A DNA stretch of 60,237 bases. Origin: Planctomycetia bacterium. GTDB lineage: Bacteria; Planctomycetota; UBA8108; UBA1146. The position numbers and the translations under genes were made by a program. Positions 1 through 9,145 of the stretch are shown piece by piece. A model generated the notes under the pieces. That model did not search any database, was not told where the DNA came from, and worked only from the letters and a program-made list of their open reading frames with translations. The stretch lies in assembly GCA_012269595.1 (NCBI GenBank), contig JAAXJX010000001.1:14316-74552 (forward strand), written 5' to 3'. Numbering within the stretch: the first letter of the stretch is position 1; each line of letters opens with the position of its first letter.

Positions 1-990
1 CTCCCGAATCGTCAGGGCGGCGATTTCTCCGCCAACCAGCTGCGAGACTTTTTTCAACTGGGGCCACACGCCGAGGGGGTAGTCCGATTGGGCGGATTCA
101 TTGGCCAGAGCCAAGTGCAAGGCCGCTGAATCGGGGAGCCAGGTCAAGGCCTCGGCCAGTGATCCGTGTTCATTTTCAATCCATGCCAAAGTCAAGGCTG
201 ATCGGCAAAACGGCCATGAGCGGGTTGATCGTTGGAGGAGTTTTTCCAGAGTTTTTTGCAAGGCAGGGAAGTCCGAACGCTCAAGATACTTCAGTGCAGC
301 CAACCGTGATTGTTCTTCAAAAACTTTTAACCAGCTTTTGGATTCGGATGGATACCTGAGAGCCAACTCTTTCAGTTTGTCGATCACCTGCTCAGATTCT
401 CCCCGTTCGATGCATAACAGGATCTCTTTTTCCATTTGCAGGAGTTTCGACTGCTCCTTCAGGACCAGGGGACGAAGTTGGCTGACTTCGGGATCTGATC
501 CGGGAAGAGTGACGACCTCATTCCAGAGGGTCAGTGCGGTTTCGACCGATTCTTTTTCGAGTTCCAGTTTCAACTCTGCCACGAGGCACTCCCTGTAAAG
601 GGGGAGCAATCCCTTCAGATCGGGATGATGGATGTATTCCTTGCGCAGCCATGGCAATGCCGAGCCAGGGAATCCTCCCTGCAGTCTCCTGCGACATTCC
701 GCCAGCATGGAGTCATTGGCAGGCATCCTGACGACGTAGTCGACGAGGTGACGTTGGAGCCGGATCGTACCTTCCGGAACCTCGATAAGCAGGTGGTGAC
801 GACCGCTTTCACAGATCTTGCCGGTAATCTGGTGGCCATTTTTGAGCCAGATTTCGTCTCCATGGACCCGGACAGACCCTGGGGCACAAAGGCTGAATAC
901 AGCCAATGCAATGGCGAAAACGAAGCCCAATGCAGGTGCAGAGGCACTTCCCTCTCTTTTCCGGGAGCAGTTGACGAGGGGACTCACCAC
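1..990 (-). CDS. Exported protein with LKNG-type N-terminal domain, cut by the left edge
   Basis: The minus strand is open from a GTG at 990 to the window edge, giving about 330 residues with no stop. Tandem GTGs lie at 990 and 987; an AAGGA ribosome site ends nine bases before the first. A basic N-terminus is followed by the hydrophobic stretch GFVFAIALAVFSLCAPGS, a likely signal peptide or anchor. Next comes DEIWLKNGHQITGKI, a motif nearly repeated in the exported protein at 11607. The rest is helical, leucine- and glutamate-rich and resembles tetratricopeptide arrays, but no clean repeat register was fixed. It faces away from purB across a 162-base gap. The function is unknown. The plus-strand frames over this region are shadows. 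Confidence 0.7.
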   Translation of the reverse strand, partial: MVSPLVNCSRKREGSASAPALGFVFAIALAVFSLCAPGSVRVHGDEIWLKNGHQITGKICESGRHHLLIEVPEGTIRLQRHLVDYVVRMPANDSMLAECRRRLQGGFPGSALPWLRKEYIHHPDLKGLLPLYRECLVAELKLELEKESVETALTLWNEVVTLPGSDPEVSQLRPLVLKEQSKLLQMEKEILLCIERGESEQVIDKLKELALRYPSESKSWLKVFEEQSRLAALKYLERSDFPALQKTLEKLLQRSTRSWPFCRSALTLAWIENEHGSLAEALTWLPDSAALHLALANESAQSDYPLGVWPQLKKVSQLVGGEIAALTIRE

Positions 991-1152
991 GAGCGATGAT
1001 CCTTTCTTCCGGGGGATTTTCCCGGTACGTCACGCAAGGAGGGGCTGGCTGATCCGGGCCCGTACAGTGGCGACATCTGTTTATCGACCTTCCCGGAGGG
1101 GCTCTGAAGGCCAATTCCGGGATTTAAAAAATGCTCGAGAGGAAGGGTTGCG

Positions 1153-2571
1153 GTGTCTCAGGAACGATATGTCGATCCAGTCGCACAGCGGTATGCCTCA
1201 TCCGAAATGCAGGTTCTTTTTTCACCACTGGAGCGGGCCAAGACGTGGCGTGATGTCTGGATTGCCCTTGCCCGAGTGGAACAGAAGTCCGGGCTTCCCG
1301 TCTCCGAAAATCAGGTCATGGAGCTGGAGAAAGCAAGGGACCAGATCGATCTCGACAGAGTTGCTGAGATTGAACGTGAAACTCGCCATGACGTGATGGC
1401 GCACATACACCATTATGGAGAAATGGCGCCGGGTGCCGCCGGAATCATTCACCTTGGAGTGACTTCCTGCTTTGTGACCGACAACGCTGATCTGGTTCTC
1501 TTTCGACGTGCTTTGGAAATGATTGAAAATCGTTTGCTGTTGGCGATCCACGATCTCGGACGTTTCTGTCGTAAACAGGCAAATGTTCCCACACTTGGAT
1601 TGACCCACCTTCAGCCTGCCCAGTTGACCACAATAGGAAAACGCGCCTCATTGTGGTTGCAGGATCTGGTGGATGCCTACACGGATCTGGTCGAGTTCCG
1701 TGAAAGACTTCCACTGCGGGGCCTTAAGGGAACAACCGGAACGCAGGCAACTTTCCTTCACCTTTGTGGGGGGGATGGTGACAAGGTAGATCAACTTGAG
1801 TCCAATTTGGCCCGTGAGTTGGGCTTCGATCGGGTTTTTGATCTTTGTGGGCAAACATACCCGAGGATCTGGGATCACAAGCTGGCTTCTCGCCTGACGG
1901 ACGTGGCGATTGCGGTTCACAAGGCGGCCACCGATATCCGTTTGTTGCAATCCTGGGGTGAAGTCGAAGAGCCCTATGAATCAACTCAGGTAGGATCCTC
2001 TGCGATGCCCTACAAGCGGAATCCAATGAGATCCGAGCGATTGTGTGCCCTTTGTCGTCATGTGATGACTTTGGCACCGGGCCTTGGCCAGCTTGCAGCC
2101 AACCAATGGATGGAAAGAACCCTCGATGACAGTGCCCAGAGGAGAGTTCAGATTCCGGGGCTCTTCCTTGCTCTGGATGCCATCCTGATCATCTCCAGAA
2201 ATGTTTTTGCGGGATTGGGTGTTCATGATGATGTCCGTTTGAGGCGAATCGATGAGCACTTGCCGTTTATGGCCGCTGAAGAATTGTTAATGGAGGGAGT
2301 CTCCCGTGGGGGAGATCGCCAGCAGCTCCATGAACAGATTCGTAAACATGCATGGGCAGCACGGGAGGCAGTCGTCAGAGGAGAAAAAAATCCTCTGAGA
2401 AGTCTCCTCGAAGCGGATGAAATCCTCTCTCCGGTTGTCGCAGCATTGCCAGATTGGGATGCCCAGCGATTTACCGGAAGGGCTGGAGATCAGACTTTGC
2501 GATACCTCGATCAAATCGTCGCGAAATTACCCCAACCCAGTGAGGATCACCTCACGGATCTGAAGGTTTGA
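1153..2571 (+). CDS. purB: Adenylosuccinate lyase
   Basis: This is the fumarase/aspartase-superfamily lyase that removes fumarate from SAICAR and from adenylosuccinate in purine synthesis. The flexible catalytic-loop signature SSAMPYKRNPMRSE lies near residues 282-295. The helix with HDVMAHIHHYG near residue 79 and the GLTHLQPAQ segment near 149 supply the expected histidine region. At 472 residues it is in the longer range of the family. The start is GTG at 1153, with AGGAAGG a few bases upstream. It overlaps the rsgA start as TGATG, so the two are probably co-transcribed. The later purine genes purL and purQ are 54 kb away in this window, so the pathway is not clustered. Confidence 0.96.
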   Translation: MSQERYVDPVAQRYASSEMQVLFSPLERAKTWRDVWIALARVEQKSGLPVSENQVMELEKARDQIDLDRVAEIERETRHDVMAHIHHYGEMAPGAAGIIHLGVTSCFVTDNADLVLFRRALEMIENRLLLAIHDLGRFCRKQANVPTLGLTHLQPAQLTTIGKRASLWLQDLVDAYTDLVEFRERLPLRGLKGTTGTQATFLHLCGGDGDKVDQLESNLARELGFDRVFDLCGQTYPRIWDHKLASRLTDVAIAVHKAATDIRLLQSWGEVEEPYESTQVGSSAMPYKRNPMRSERLCALCRHVMTLAPGLGQLAANQWMERTLDDSAQRRVQIPGLFLALDAILIISRNVFAGLGVHDDVRLRRIDEHLPFMAAEELLMEGVSRGGDRQQLHEQIRKHAWAAREAVVRGEKNPLRSLLEADEILSPVVAALPDWDAQRFTGRAGDQTLRYLDQIVAKLPQPSEDHLTDLKV

Positions 2572-3497
2572 TGTCTGCCCTCCGAGGACAGGTCATCTTT
2601 CGATCAAGCAGGGAAGTCCGTGTTCTTCACGAAGGACAGGTTTTTCGGTGTGATCTCGCCGGCCGGCTGAGAAAAGCGGGGAGTAATCCCATCGTAGTCG
2701 GGGACTGGGTTGAGTTCGAGCGCAATGAGAACACGGACGTCGAATCGGATGGGCGTGTGCTTGCAGTTGAGGAACGAAAAGTCTGGCTATCACGCAGACG
2801 TGATGTGGGTAAAGCGCGGGAACTGATTCTCGCTGCAAATGTTGATCAGGTAGCTGGGGTTTTCTCCGTCAAAAAACCCCGAATCAAATTCGGTGCTCTG
2901 GACCGAATTTTGATGGCCAGTGAATATATGTCTCTTCCTGCTCTGGTGGTGATCAACAAGACTGATCTGGGCATCCCTGACGAAGTCGAGGAACGCCTCT
3001 CTGTTTACCCCGATCTGGGTTATGAGATCTTGCGCACTTCTGCAGAGACAGGTGAAGGCCTCGATTTGCTTGAGGAGAAACTGCGAGGAAAAGCGACGGT
3101 ACTTTCTGGTCCGAGTGGAGCGGGAAAATCTTCACTGATATCAAAGGTACTCGGTATTGACCTGAAGACGGGGGAAGTCAGTGAGCACAACGAAAAAGGA
3201 AAACATACGACCACGGCTGTGACCTGGCATCCGGGGGCTGCTGATTCTGCCATCGTCGACACACCGGGTTTTCGGGATTGGGCCCTGTGGGGCCTGGAGC
3301 CGAGAGAACTGGCCCATTGGATGCCTGATCTCAAAAAGCACCTTCACGACTGCAGGTTCAATGACTGCATGCACCGGGAGGAACCGGGTTGTGGAATTCT
3401 GGGGGCTGTTGAGAGTGGGGATCTGGACCCCCGCCGTTATCGATCTTACCTCGGAATACTGGATTCGGTATTGGAGAGAATCGAAAGGGATCGTTAA
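2571..3497 (+). CDS. rsgA: Ribosome small subunit-dependent GTPase A
   Basis: RsgA is a circularly permuted GTPase that helps late 30S maturation. The motifs appear in the permuted order: G4 NKTD near residue 129, G5-like TSAETGEG, then G1 GPSGAGKSS near 180 and G3 DTPGF near 230. A C-terminal zinc knuckle follows with CRFNDCMH and a later Cys in EEPGC. An OB-fold-like N-terminus precedes the GTPase. The ATG at 2571 overlaps the purB stop; a TTG one codon earlier is also in frame but lies inside the purB stop region. The length of 308 residues is normal. Confidence 0.95.
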   Translation: MSALRGQVIFRSSREVRVLHEGQVFRCDLAGRLRKAGSNPIVVGDWVEFERNENTDVESDGRVLAVEERKVWLSRRRDVGKARELILAANVDQVAGVFSVKKPRIKFGALDRILMASEYMSLPALVVINKTDLGIPDEVEERLSVYPDLGYEILRTSAETGEGLDLLEEKLRGKATVLSGPSGAGKSSLISKVLGIDLKTGEVSEHNEKGKHTTTAVTWHPGAADSAIVDTPGFRDWALWGLEPRELAHWMPDLKKHLHDCRFNDCMHREEPGCGILGAVESGDLDPRRYRSYLGILDSVLERIERDR

Positions 3498-3564
3498 TCC
3501 GATTTTTTTCAAGGGATCAGGCCATTTGCACTCGTCATACAAGCAAGAAAGTATCGGTTAGCCA

Positions 3565-4149
3565 TTGAATCGCCATGAATCGGAGTCAGTGGAAAAGTTG
3601 GTTCGCTGGGCAAAGTCCGGTGATCGGGAAGCTTTTCGCCAACTGGTTCTACAGCACCAGCAAATCGCAGGTGGCGTGGCATACGGAATATTGAGTGATA
3701 CTCATTTGGCTGCAGATGCGGTGCAGGATTCTTTTGTCCACGCATGGCAAAAAATAGGGCAGCTGAAGGAAGATCACAAATTCAAGAGCTGGTTTCTCAT
3801 GATCGTACGTTCCCGGGCAATTGACCTTCAAAGACAAAGGTTTGCCAAGATCAGGGAATCTTACAGCATCGATGAGTCGATCGATTCCAGTAATGAAAAG
3901 GGACCCGCTGAAGAATTGGAAAATAGGGAGAGATCTCATTTGATCCGCCAGATGTTTCGAGATCTTCCTGAAGAATATCGGGAGATCCTTTTGCTCAAGC
4001 ATCAGTTGAAGCACAGTTATCAGGAGATCGCAAAAATTCAGGGGACAACACCGAAGGCGGTGGAATCAAAATTGTCCAGAGCCCGGAAATTGCTGGCTGA
4101 GAAGTGGCAAAAAGTCCAGGACAGGGAGTCAGGAGATTCCAATGGTTGA
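3565..4149 (+). CDS. ECF-type RNA polymerase sigma factor
   Basis: This is a short sigma-70 family protein of about 194 residues with a region 2 (DREAFRQLVLQHQ, then DAVQDSFVHAWQ and FKSWFLMIVRSRAID) and a region 4 (LPEEYREILLLKH, then SYQEIAKIQGTTPKAVESKLSRA). There is no region 1.1 or 3, as expected of extracytoplasmic-function factors. An in-frame TAG ends directly before codon TTG 3565, so translation begins there or later. GTG 3589 is an alternative with CGGAG just upstream, and neither start has an ideal ribosome site. Its last eight bases overlap the anti-sigma gene, which strongly suggests a regulator pair. Confidence 0.9.
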   Translation: MNRHESESVEKLVRWAKSGDREAFRQLVLQHQQIAGGVAYGILSDTHLAADAVQDSFVHAWQKIGQLKEDHKFKSWFLMIVRSRAIDLQRQRFAKIRESYSIDESIDSSNEKGPAEELENRERSHLIRQMFRDLPEEYREILLLKHQLKHSYQEIAKIQGTTPKAVESKLSRARKLLAEKWQKVQDRESGDSNG

Positions 4150-5173
4150 AAACAGGGATTGCGAAAACATTCGTCATTTGATTTCTCTGGAGCTCGACAG
4201 CGAGATCCATGATCAGCAAAGAGCTCAGTTGGAATCACATCTGGATCACTGCAAGGAATGCAGGGAGTGGGAGCGATCGCTTCAATCCGGGTTGGAGAAC
4301 TTCGATTCAGATTTCAGTGAAGTTTCCGGTGAACTGGAAGATCTGATTCGGCAAAATTTGAAGACGGCTGACCTGTCTGATCCAGAACCTGAAGAGTCTG
4401 TTTCCCGTCATCGAGGTGGAGTTGCGGCCTCAAGGCTCTCTCTGGTGTTAACGTTGCTGTCCTTGACAGTGGTCGGATATCTCATGAGGTCTGAATCGTC
4501 CCCGGATCGATTTCCTGTGACGGCCGAAATCTCGGGAATCTCTCTCATTGAGGGACTGGAGGAGGCGACAAGGATCTCCGGTGCTGAGAGCGTTTCGCTA
4601 CCTTTGCAAGTCGGTGAAACCCTGACCTGCAAAGAAGGCAATGCCCGTCTGGCAGATGGAAAAGGGTTCGAAGCGGAAATCTCATTCGATTCGGTCGTGG
4701 CGCTACGATCTCCCAGGGAATTTCAGGTTCAGCGGGGGGAAGCGCGATTCATTTTGAATCCCGGAGAAGGGGAGCTGAAAGTCATTACCGAAGAAGTGCA
4801 GATCTCGGTAGTGGGGACAGAGTTCCTCGTCCGCCGCTGGGACGAAGTGGATCGAACCGAAGTCTTTGTTTTGGCTGGAGAAGTGATGGTCCAATGGGGA
4901 AAAAGAATCCCTCTACCGGTCAGAAAAAATGAATGGATTGAAGTTTCAAGCAGGGGGTTCATGTTTCACTCCAGTCGGGAGCCGGTTCAAACCCCGTCTG
5001 GCGATTCTGTTTCCCGCCCTGAAGCAGGTATTGGCGGAGAGCAACCTGACAGTGAGAGGCTCTTCAGGGATATTCCCAAGAGCGCGGTTGTGGCTGAGGA
5101 AGAACAGAAACCCCTCGACATGCCGGTGCTCGGTCCAAAGAAGGATTCGGATCCCGATGGAGAAAGTGACTGA
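4142..5173 (+). CDS. Transmembrane anti-sigma factor with FecR-like domain
   Basis: The 343-residue protein begins with a zinc-binding anti-sigma helix bundle: HLDHCKEC near residues 36-43 fits the HxxxCxxC motif. One membrane segment (LSLVLTLLSLTVVGYLM) lies near residue 100, followed by an extracytoplasmic FecR-like beta-rich domain (LRSPREFQVQRGEARFILN, then VVGTEFLVRRW and VFVLAGEVMVQWG). The ZAS half should hold the upstream sigma factor at the membrane, and the FecR half should sense an outside signal. The ATG overlaps the sigma gene by eight bases. The last 75 residues are acidic and probably disordered. The signal cannot be read from the sequence. Confidence 0.85.
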   Translation: MVENRDCENIRHLISLELDSEIHDQQRAQLESHLDHCKECREWERSLQSGLENFDSDFSEVSGELEDLIRQNLKTADLSDPEPEESVSRHRGGVAASRLSLVLTLLSLTVVGYLMRSESSPDRFPVTAEISGISLIEGLEEATRISGAESVSLPLQVGETLTCKEGNARLADGKGFEAEISFDSVVALRSPREFQVQRGEARFILNPGEGELKVITEEVQISVVGTEFLVRRWDEVDRTEVFVLAGEVMVQWGKRIPLPVRKNEWIEVSSRGFMFHSSREPVQTPSGDSVSRPEAGIGGEQPDSERLFRDIPKSAVVAEEEQKPLDMPVLGPKKDSDPDGESD

Positions 5174-5184
5174 ACTGGTTCAGT
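5169..5184. repeat. Inverted repeat between convergent genes
   Basis: ACTGAAC, two bases, then GTTCAGT form a perfect 7-bp inverted repeat. It spans the stop codon of the anti-sigma gene and the stop of the convergent minus-strand gene, which are only six bases apart. It has no T-tract of terminator quality on either side. Confidence 0.5.
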
Positions 5185-6100
5185 TTGACTTCAGTGAAAC
5201 TTCTGCCGACTTCTTCAGTTCATAGACACGACCATTGATCAGTCGTACATGTCGATCCTGATAGGTCCAGTGCTCGATCATGTGTTGATCAAATCGAACC
5301 CAATCCACCCTTTGAGGATCACCCCACGCTGCTCGAACGGATTTTCGCTGACTGCCAAGTCCAAAACCGGCGTTTGAGGATTTCCTGGATGCTTTGTCGA
5401 GCATCTCTCCCAATCCGTGTTTGGCCTGCTCCAACAACGTTGATCGACTCCTGGATACAAATCCATTGGGATTTGCAGTGAGGCCAAGTTGTTTCGCAAG
5501 GGCGTGCGTTGAAATCCAGGTGGATCTGAAGGGATGCAATCCTGCTTTGGAAGCGAGGTTCTCAAAGCCTGATTTCCGGATCAGGTCAGTCAGATCCTTT
5601 GATCCGGAAAAGAAATCGCCTCCAAGTTTCAACCATGCGGTTTGATGGATTGGATTCTCCGTACGGAGCGATTCCCACACGGCCCACCGTTCTGAAGAAC
5701 CGGACTCTCGTACGAGAAAGCGGTCGATGGAATAGACCTGTTGCCATTGAGAATCGTTGATGGCCCCGTCTCTGACAGACAATTGTTCTTCTATAACCGC
5801 GGAGAATTCAATTTCCCCGAGAAGATCAATGATCTCCAGATAATCGCCGTGGCTCATAAGGCGAAGGCTGAGACACTCATTACTTTTCTGATCACTGATG
5901 CGGGGTAATCGGATATGAGGCGAAACGATGACCTCTTGTTCGATACCCGATAAACGAACCGTGTTTCCAACACGCTCCATTATTCGGGTGTAGACCTTTG
6001 CATGTGAAGGAACGATTTGGTTGATCTGATCACTGACAAGATGCTGGTCTGGTTGCCCAATAAAACCCAGGGTGACCAGTAGTGTGAACTGAAAAATCAT
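5180..6100 (-). CDS. Exported protein with BamE-like C-terminal motif, unknown function
   Basis: The 306-residue product starts at ATG 6100, which overlaps the upstream 977-residue gene's stop as ATGA, so the two are translationally coupled. The N-terminus MIFQFTLLVTLGFIGQ looks like a signal peptide. The middle is mixed alpha/beta and unrecognised. The C-terminus reads VRAAWGDPQRVDW, then HWTYQDRHVRLINGRVYEL. That pattern (W-G-x-P, aromatic-x-Y, then a hydrophobic strand ending in N-G-x-V) is the one seen in SmpA/OmlA/BamE-like small folds. A longer start at 6124 exists but would put eight charged residues before the signal peptide. It probably works with its coupled membrane partner. Confidence 0.72.
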   Translation of the reverse strand: MIFQFTLLVTLGFIGQPDQHLVSDQINQIVPSHAKVYTRIMERVGNTVRLSGIEQEVIVSPHIRLPRISDQKSNECLSLRLMSHGDYLEIIDLLGEIEFSAVIEEQLSVRDGAINDSQWQQVYSIDRFLVRESGSSERWAVWESLRTENPIHQTAWLKLGGDFFSGSKDLTDLIRKSGFENLASKAGLHPFRSTWISTHALAKQLGLTANPNGFVSRSRSTLLEQAKHGLGEMLDKASRKSSNAGFGLGSQRKSVRAAWGDPQRVDWVRFDQHMIEHWTYQDRHVRLINGRVYELKKSAEVSLKSN

Positions 6101-9030
6101 TTTCCCTGCTCCTTTACGACGCAAAGCGTTCCATCGGAAAGGCTGACCAGTATTTCACCGGTTTGAATCACAGTCATATCGGTGGCCTCTGCACCCAAAG
6201 CCACTTCGCCCAATATTTCGCCCTCTAGATCAAACAGTCGAAGAATCCCATCTACTCCTGCGACCCAAACAAGACTGGAATCTGTTGAGTGACCAAGGGG
6301 AGAGCATGTGCTGGAAACCGAAAATATGTTTTCCTGCGCTTCATGGTTGGAGTAAATGACCCAACCTTTGGAGGTGTTGTAGAAATCGAGATTTCCTGAT
6401 GATCTTGGCAGGGATTTAGGAGCCGGGACCTGTTTGTGTTCTTCATGGGACCAGAGTGCACCCTCTGTGAATAACATGCTTCCGTCAGACAATGAACTGA
6501 AGTGATCACCTGGGATCCGGTAGGAAAGAGCGACCGGCTCACCTGCTGGGGTAAAGTGCTGACAGTTTCTCATGGCATCGATGGCGACGATCTCTCCTGA
6601 TTCTGCCAAGACGAGAGAGACAATCGGAGCAGGCATTTTGAACGACATTGTCAGCTGCCCTGTGGAGTCATGGAACGAAATGTTGCCATTCGCATCTCCG
6701 AGAGCCCAACCCTCTTCACCACATCCGATTGCGGTCGTCCAGGGGGCGCCGTTGACCTGACCAAGTTCCCGGGTCTTTCCGGTGTCGGAAATGGCAACCG
6801 GTTTACCTGCCAGCGGCAACGCCAGAATTTCCCCATTGGACTCAATCAACTTTGGAGCGGGGTGTCCCTCGATACCTACGGACAGGGTTTCTACAGGGCT
6901 CAGTAAATCCCGACTCAGGATACGTATTTTCCCGTCTCTTCCAGAGGTCAGCACCCATTCGCCCAATATCGCCATGTCATTAGCCGGTTCAGGGATTTTC
7001 ATGGTTCGCTCGGGGCTTCGAACCAGCGAAACCAGCAAATGGGGGACTGATCCCGCTGATATCGTCAGTTTCCTGGAACGGCAGCCTTTTTTCTCAAGAA
7101 CCATTTCGAACTGTTCTTCTTTGGAAAGGCTGATGGTTACGGGACTCGTTCCCAACAAATTCCGCGAGTTGTCAAAAACCAGTGCTCCTGCCGGGATGCT
7201 TTCGACCACGACAGGGTAGCGAATCGATTCGATGAGATCCGTTGGCAGAGAGGTCAGATCGAGCGTTGAGATTTTGTCGAGTACTGATCTGGCTTTCAAT
7301 GGCATTCCAGCTTCCAGAAACTGATTGGATTCCAGAATTGCTGAATCGACCCGATTCCGAAGACTTTGACGCTGGGCGCGTGCCTCTTCCCTGGATCGAT
7401 GGAGTTCGTCTTTTTCAGAACTGACTTCTCTGGAAATAAGGTTTCGCATCCGCAGTGCATTTTTTGATCCATGCCCGGCAGAAAAAGTCCAGGGGTGAAG
7501 TTGTTCTACCCGTTCATAGGCTTCAGCGGCTGTGATGAAATGGTGAATCGCATTGGCATTGCTCTCGATTTCCCGAGCCGCTGCCAGCATTCCTCCAGCT
7601 CTCCACTCTGAAGAGATTTGAAAAATCAGAATCATGCAGAATATCGACCCCAGAGAAATGGTGATCAGCTTCTTTCTTTGTTGCTGAGTCTCCAGTTCAT
7701 TCTGCCTCTGAAGGATTTCTTCCAATGATTTTTCATCCAGTCCCTGTTCTGGTGAGAGGGTCCGAAGGCTTTTCTCAGCTCTCAGTGCGATTTCAGGGGC
7801 GTCAAATTTGGAAATGGAGATCGCTTTTTTGAGACACTCATGAGCCCCTGGGTCTTTGGTTTTAGAGAGAGCCTCACCCAGTTGAAGCCAGTAGGCTCCT
7901 TCATTGCCGCGAAGATTCTCTGCTTCACGCAATACGGTAACCAGTTGTTGATGGTCGCCACACTTTCTCAAAGCCTTGCATAGATCTTCGTGGATCTGAG
8001 GGATCTTTTTTGTGGGAATGGAGTTCCGTATTTGCCAGCAGGTCAAAAGGTCTTCAAGCTGGCCGGGATTCAGAACCAAAAGACGCTGCAGTTTTTTCCA
8101 GGCTTCTTTTTCTTCTCCCTTGGCTAACAGGAGTGAGATGGTATTTCTCAGGAAATCTGCCTGAATCGCAGGGTTGGCGTGGCCTGCACAGTCGCTTGCT
8201 TCTTCGATCAACTCCATGGAAGCCTGCGATTTCTGATCTTCCAGAAGAGTTTCATAAAGAGACAGCGCAGACTCGGGGGTCTCCGAGGCTCTATCTCTCG
8301 CTCTACGGATCATCTCGGTTGTATCAGCTTCCCGAATAACCTCTTCCTCGAGAAATCTGTAAAGAATCGTGCATGTGTCAAACCTCGTGAGAGGAGAGAG
8401 GTCGAGAATCTCTTCAAGGGTACTGAATCCGTCGACGAGTTTATAGATCGCGTGATTTTCTGCGGGCTGGGGTCTTCCCTCTACAGGGATGAGAATCCAT
8501 TTGAAGTTATGGATTCTCTGACGGATAACAGTCCATTCGTCCGCTTGGCGAAGTCCCTCGATAATGACACTCATCGGATCAACTTGAATTCGGGTGACGT
8601 GGTAAACGTCATCTTCATGTGTTGATTTCAGTTGCTCTGGAAAAAATTCAAAGTTTCCATTGGTCCATAGAAAAAGATCAAAAAGTTCTTCTTCGATTTT
8701 TTTCCGTAATGCTTTTTCAAGAGATTTTTCAGCAATGAATCCACGATCAATCAGTGCACGTCCGAGAAGGATGCCTGTTTCCTCGTGATCTTTTCCTGCC
8801 TGCTCGAGTTCTTCTGCTGAGACCAGGCCTTCCCGAAGAAGGATGCTTCGCAATCGGAGTTGCCTGGAAGAACCGGTTCTTACGAGTGTGATATGTCCCG
8901 TTTCGAAGACGATTGACACCTTTTCATCGTCACGACTGATTTCAAGAGTTCCCGAGCGAGCCCCCTGTGAGAGGGTTTGCAGGAGTTCTTGTAATCCGAA
9001 GTGTTCAAGGTGTCCTTTTAAGATGCTCAT
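6097..9030 (-). CDS. DUF4388 / membrane / PEGA / beta-propeller protein
   Basis: This 977-residue protein opens with a PatA-type DUF4388 domain: LEHFGLQELLQTLSQGARSG, then IVFETGHITLVR and a long LREG...LGRALIDRGFI helical segment. A TPR-like helical region follows to about residue 430. One hydrophobic segment (TISLGSIFCMILIFQI) lies near residues 454-474. After a coiled coil comes a PEGA-like module (ESIPAGALVFDNSRNLLG) near 605-645, then from about 670 a series of four-strand WD40/PQQ-type blades. The DUF4388 half should be cytoplasmic and the PEGA and propeller parts outside. The start at 9030 is the first Met and fits the conserved domain border. It is the first gene of a two-gene minus-strand unit, divergent from hemW. 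The function is unknown. Confidence 0.82.
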   Translation of the reverse strand: MSILKGHLEHFGLQELLQTLSQGARSGTLEISRDDEKVSIVFETGHITLVRTGSSRQLRLRSILLREGLVSAEELEQAGKDHEETGILLGRALIDRGFIAEKSLEKALRKKIEEELFDLFLWTNGNFEFFPEQLKSTHEDDVYHVTRIQVDPMSVIIEGLRQADEWTVIRQRIHNFKWILIPVEGRPQPAENHAIYKLVDGFSTLEEILDLSPLTRFDTCTILYRFLEEEVIREADTTEMIRRARDRASETPESALSLYETLLEDQKSQASMELIEEASDCAGHANPAIQADFLRNTISLLLAKGEEKEAWKKLQRLLVLNPGQLEDLLTCWQIRNSIPTKKIPQIHEDLCKALRKCGDHQQLVTVLREAENLRGNEGAYWLQLGEALSKTKDPGAHECLKKAISISKFDAPEIALRAEKSLRTLSPEQGLDEKSLEEILQRQNELETQQQRKKLITISLGSIFCMILIFQISSEWRAGGMLAAAREIESNANAIHHFITAAEAYERVEQLHPWTFSAGHGSKNALRMRNLISREVSSEKDELHRSREEARAQRQSLRNRVDSAILESNQFLEAGMPLKARSVLDKISTLDLTSLPTDLIESIRYPVVVESIPAGALVFDNSRNLLGTSPVTISLSKEEQFEMVLEKKGCRSRKLTISAGSVPHLLVSLVRSPERTMKIPEPANDMAILGEWVLTSGRDGKIRILSRDLLSPVETLSVGIEGHPAPKLIESNGEILALPLAGKPVAISDTGKTRELGQVNGAPWTTAIGCGEEGWALGDANGNISFHDSTGQLTMSFKMPAPIVSLVLAESGEIVAIDAMRNCQHFTPAGEPVALSYRIPGDHFSSLSDGSMLFTEGALWSHEEHKQVPAPKSLPRSSGNLDFYNTSKGWVIYSNHEAQENIFSVSSTCSPLGHSTDSSLVWVAGVDGILRLFDLEGEILGEVALGAEATDMTVIQTGEILVSLSDGTLCVVKEQGK

Positions 9031-9145
9031 CCTTCAACTCCCGTTTCGGTACCGCTGGTACACTGATCTGGAGGTCGAAAGGTGCTGTATCCCGGCTGGA
9101 GAAGAGCGGGTAGCATCTTTAGTGGACCTCGAATAAGGATACAGA

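Noticed and set aside
101-1396. Plus-strand open frames at the left end
   Set aside because: They are antisense to the well-supported minus-strand exported protein or run into purB in another frame, and their translations look like codon-bias shadows.
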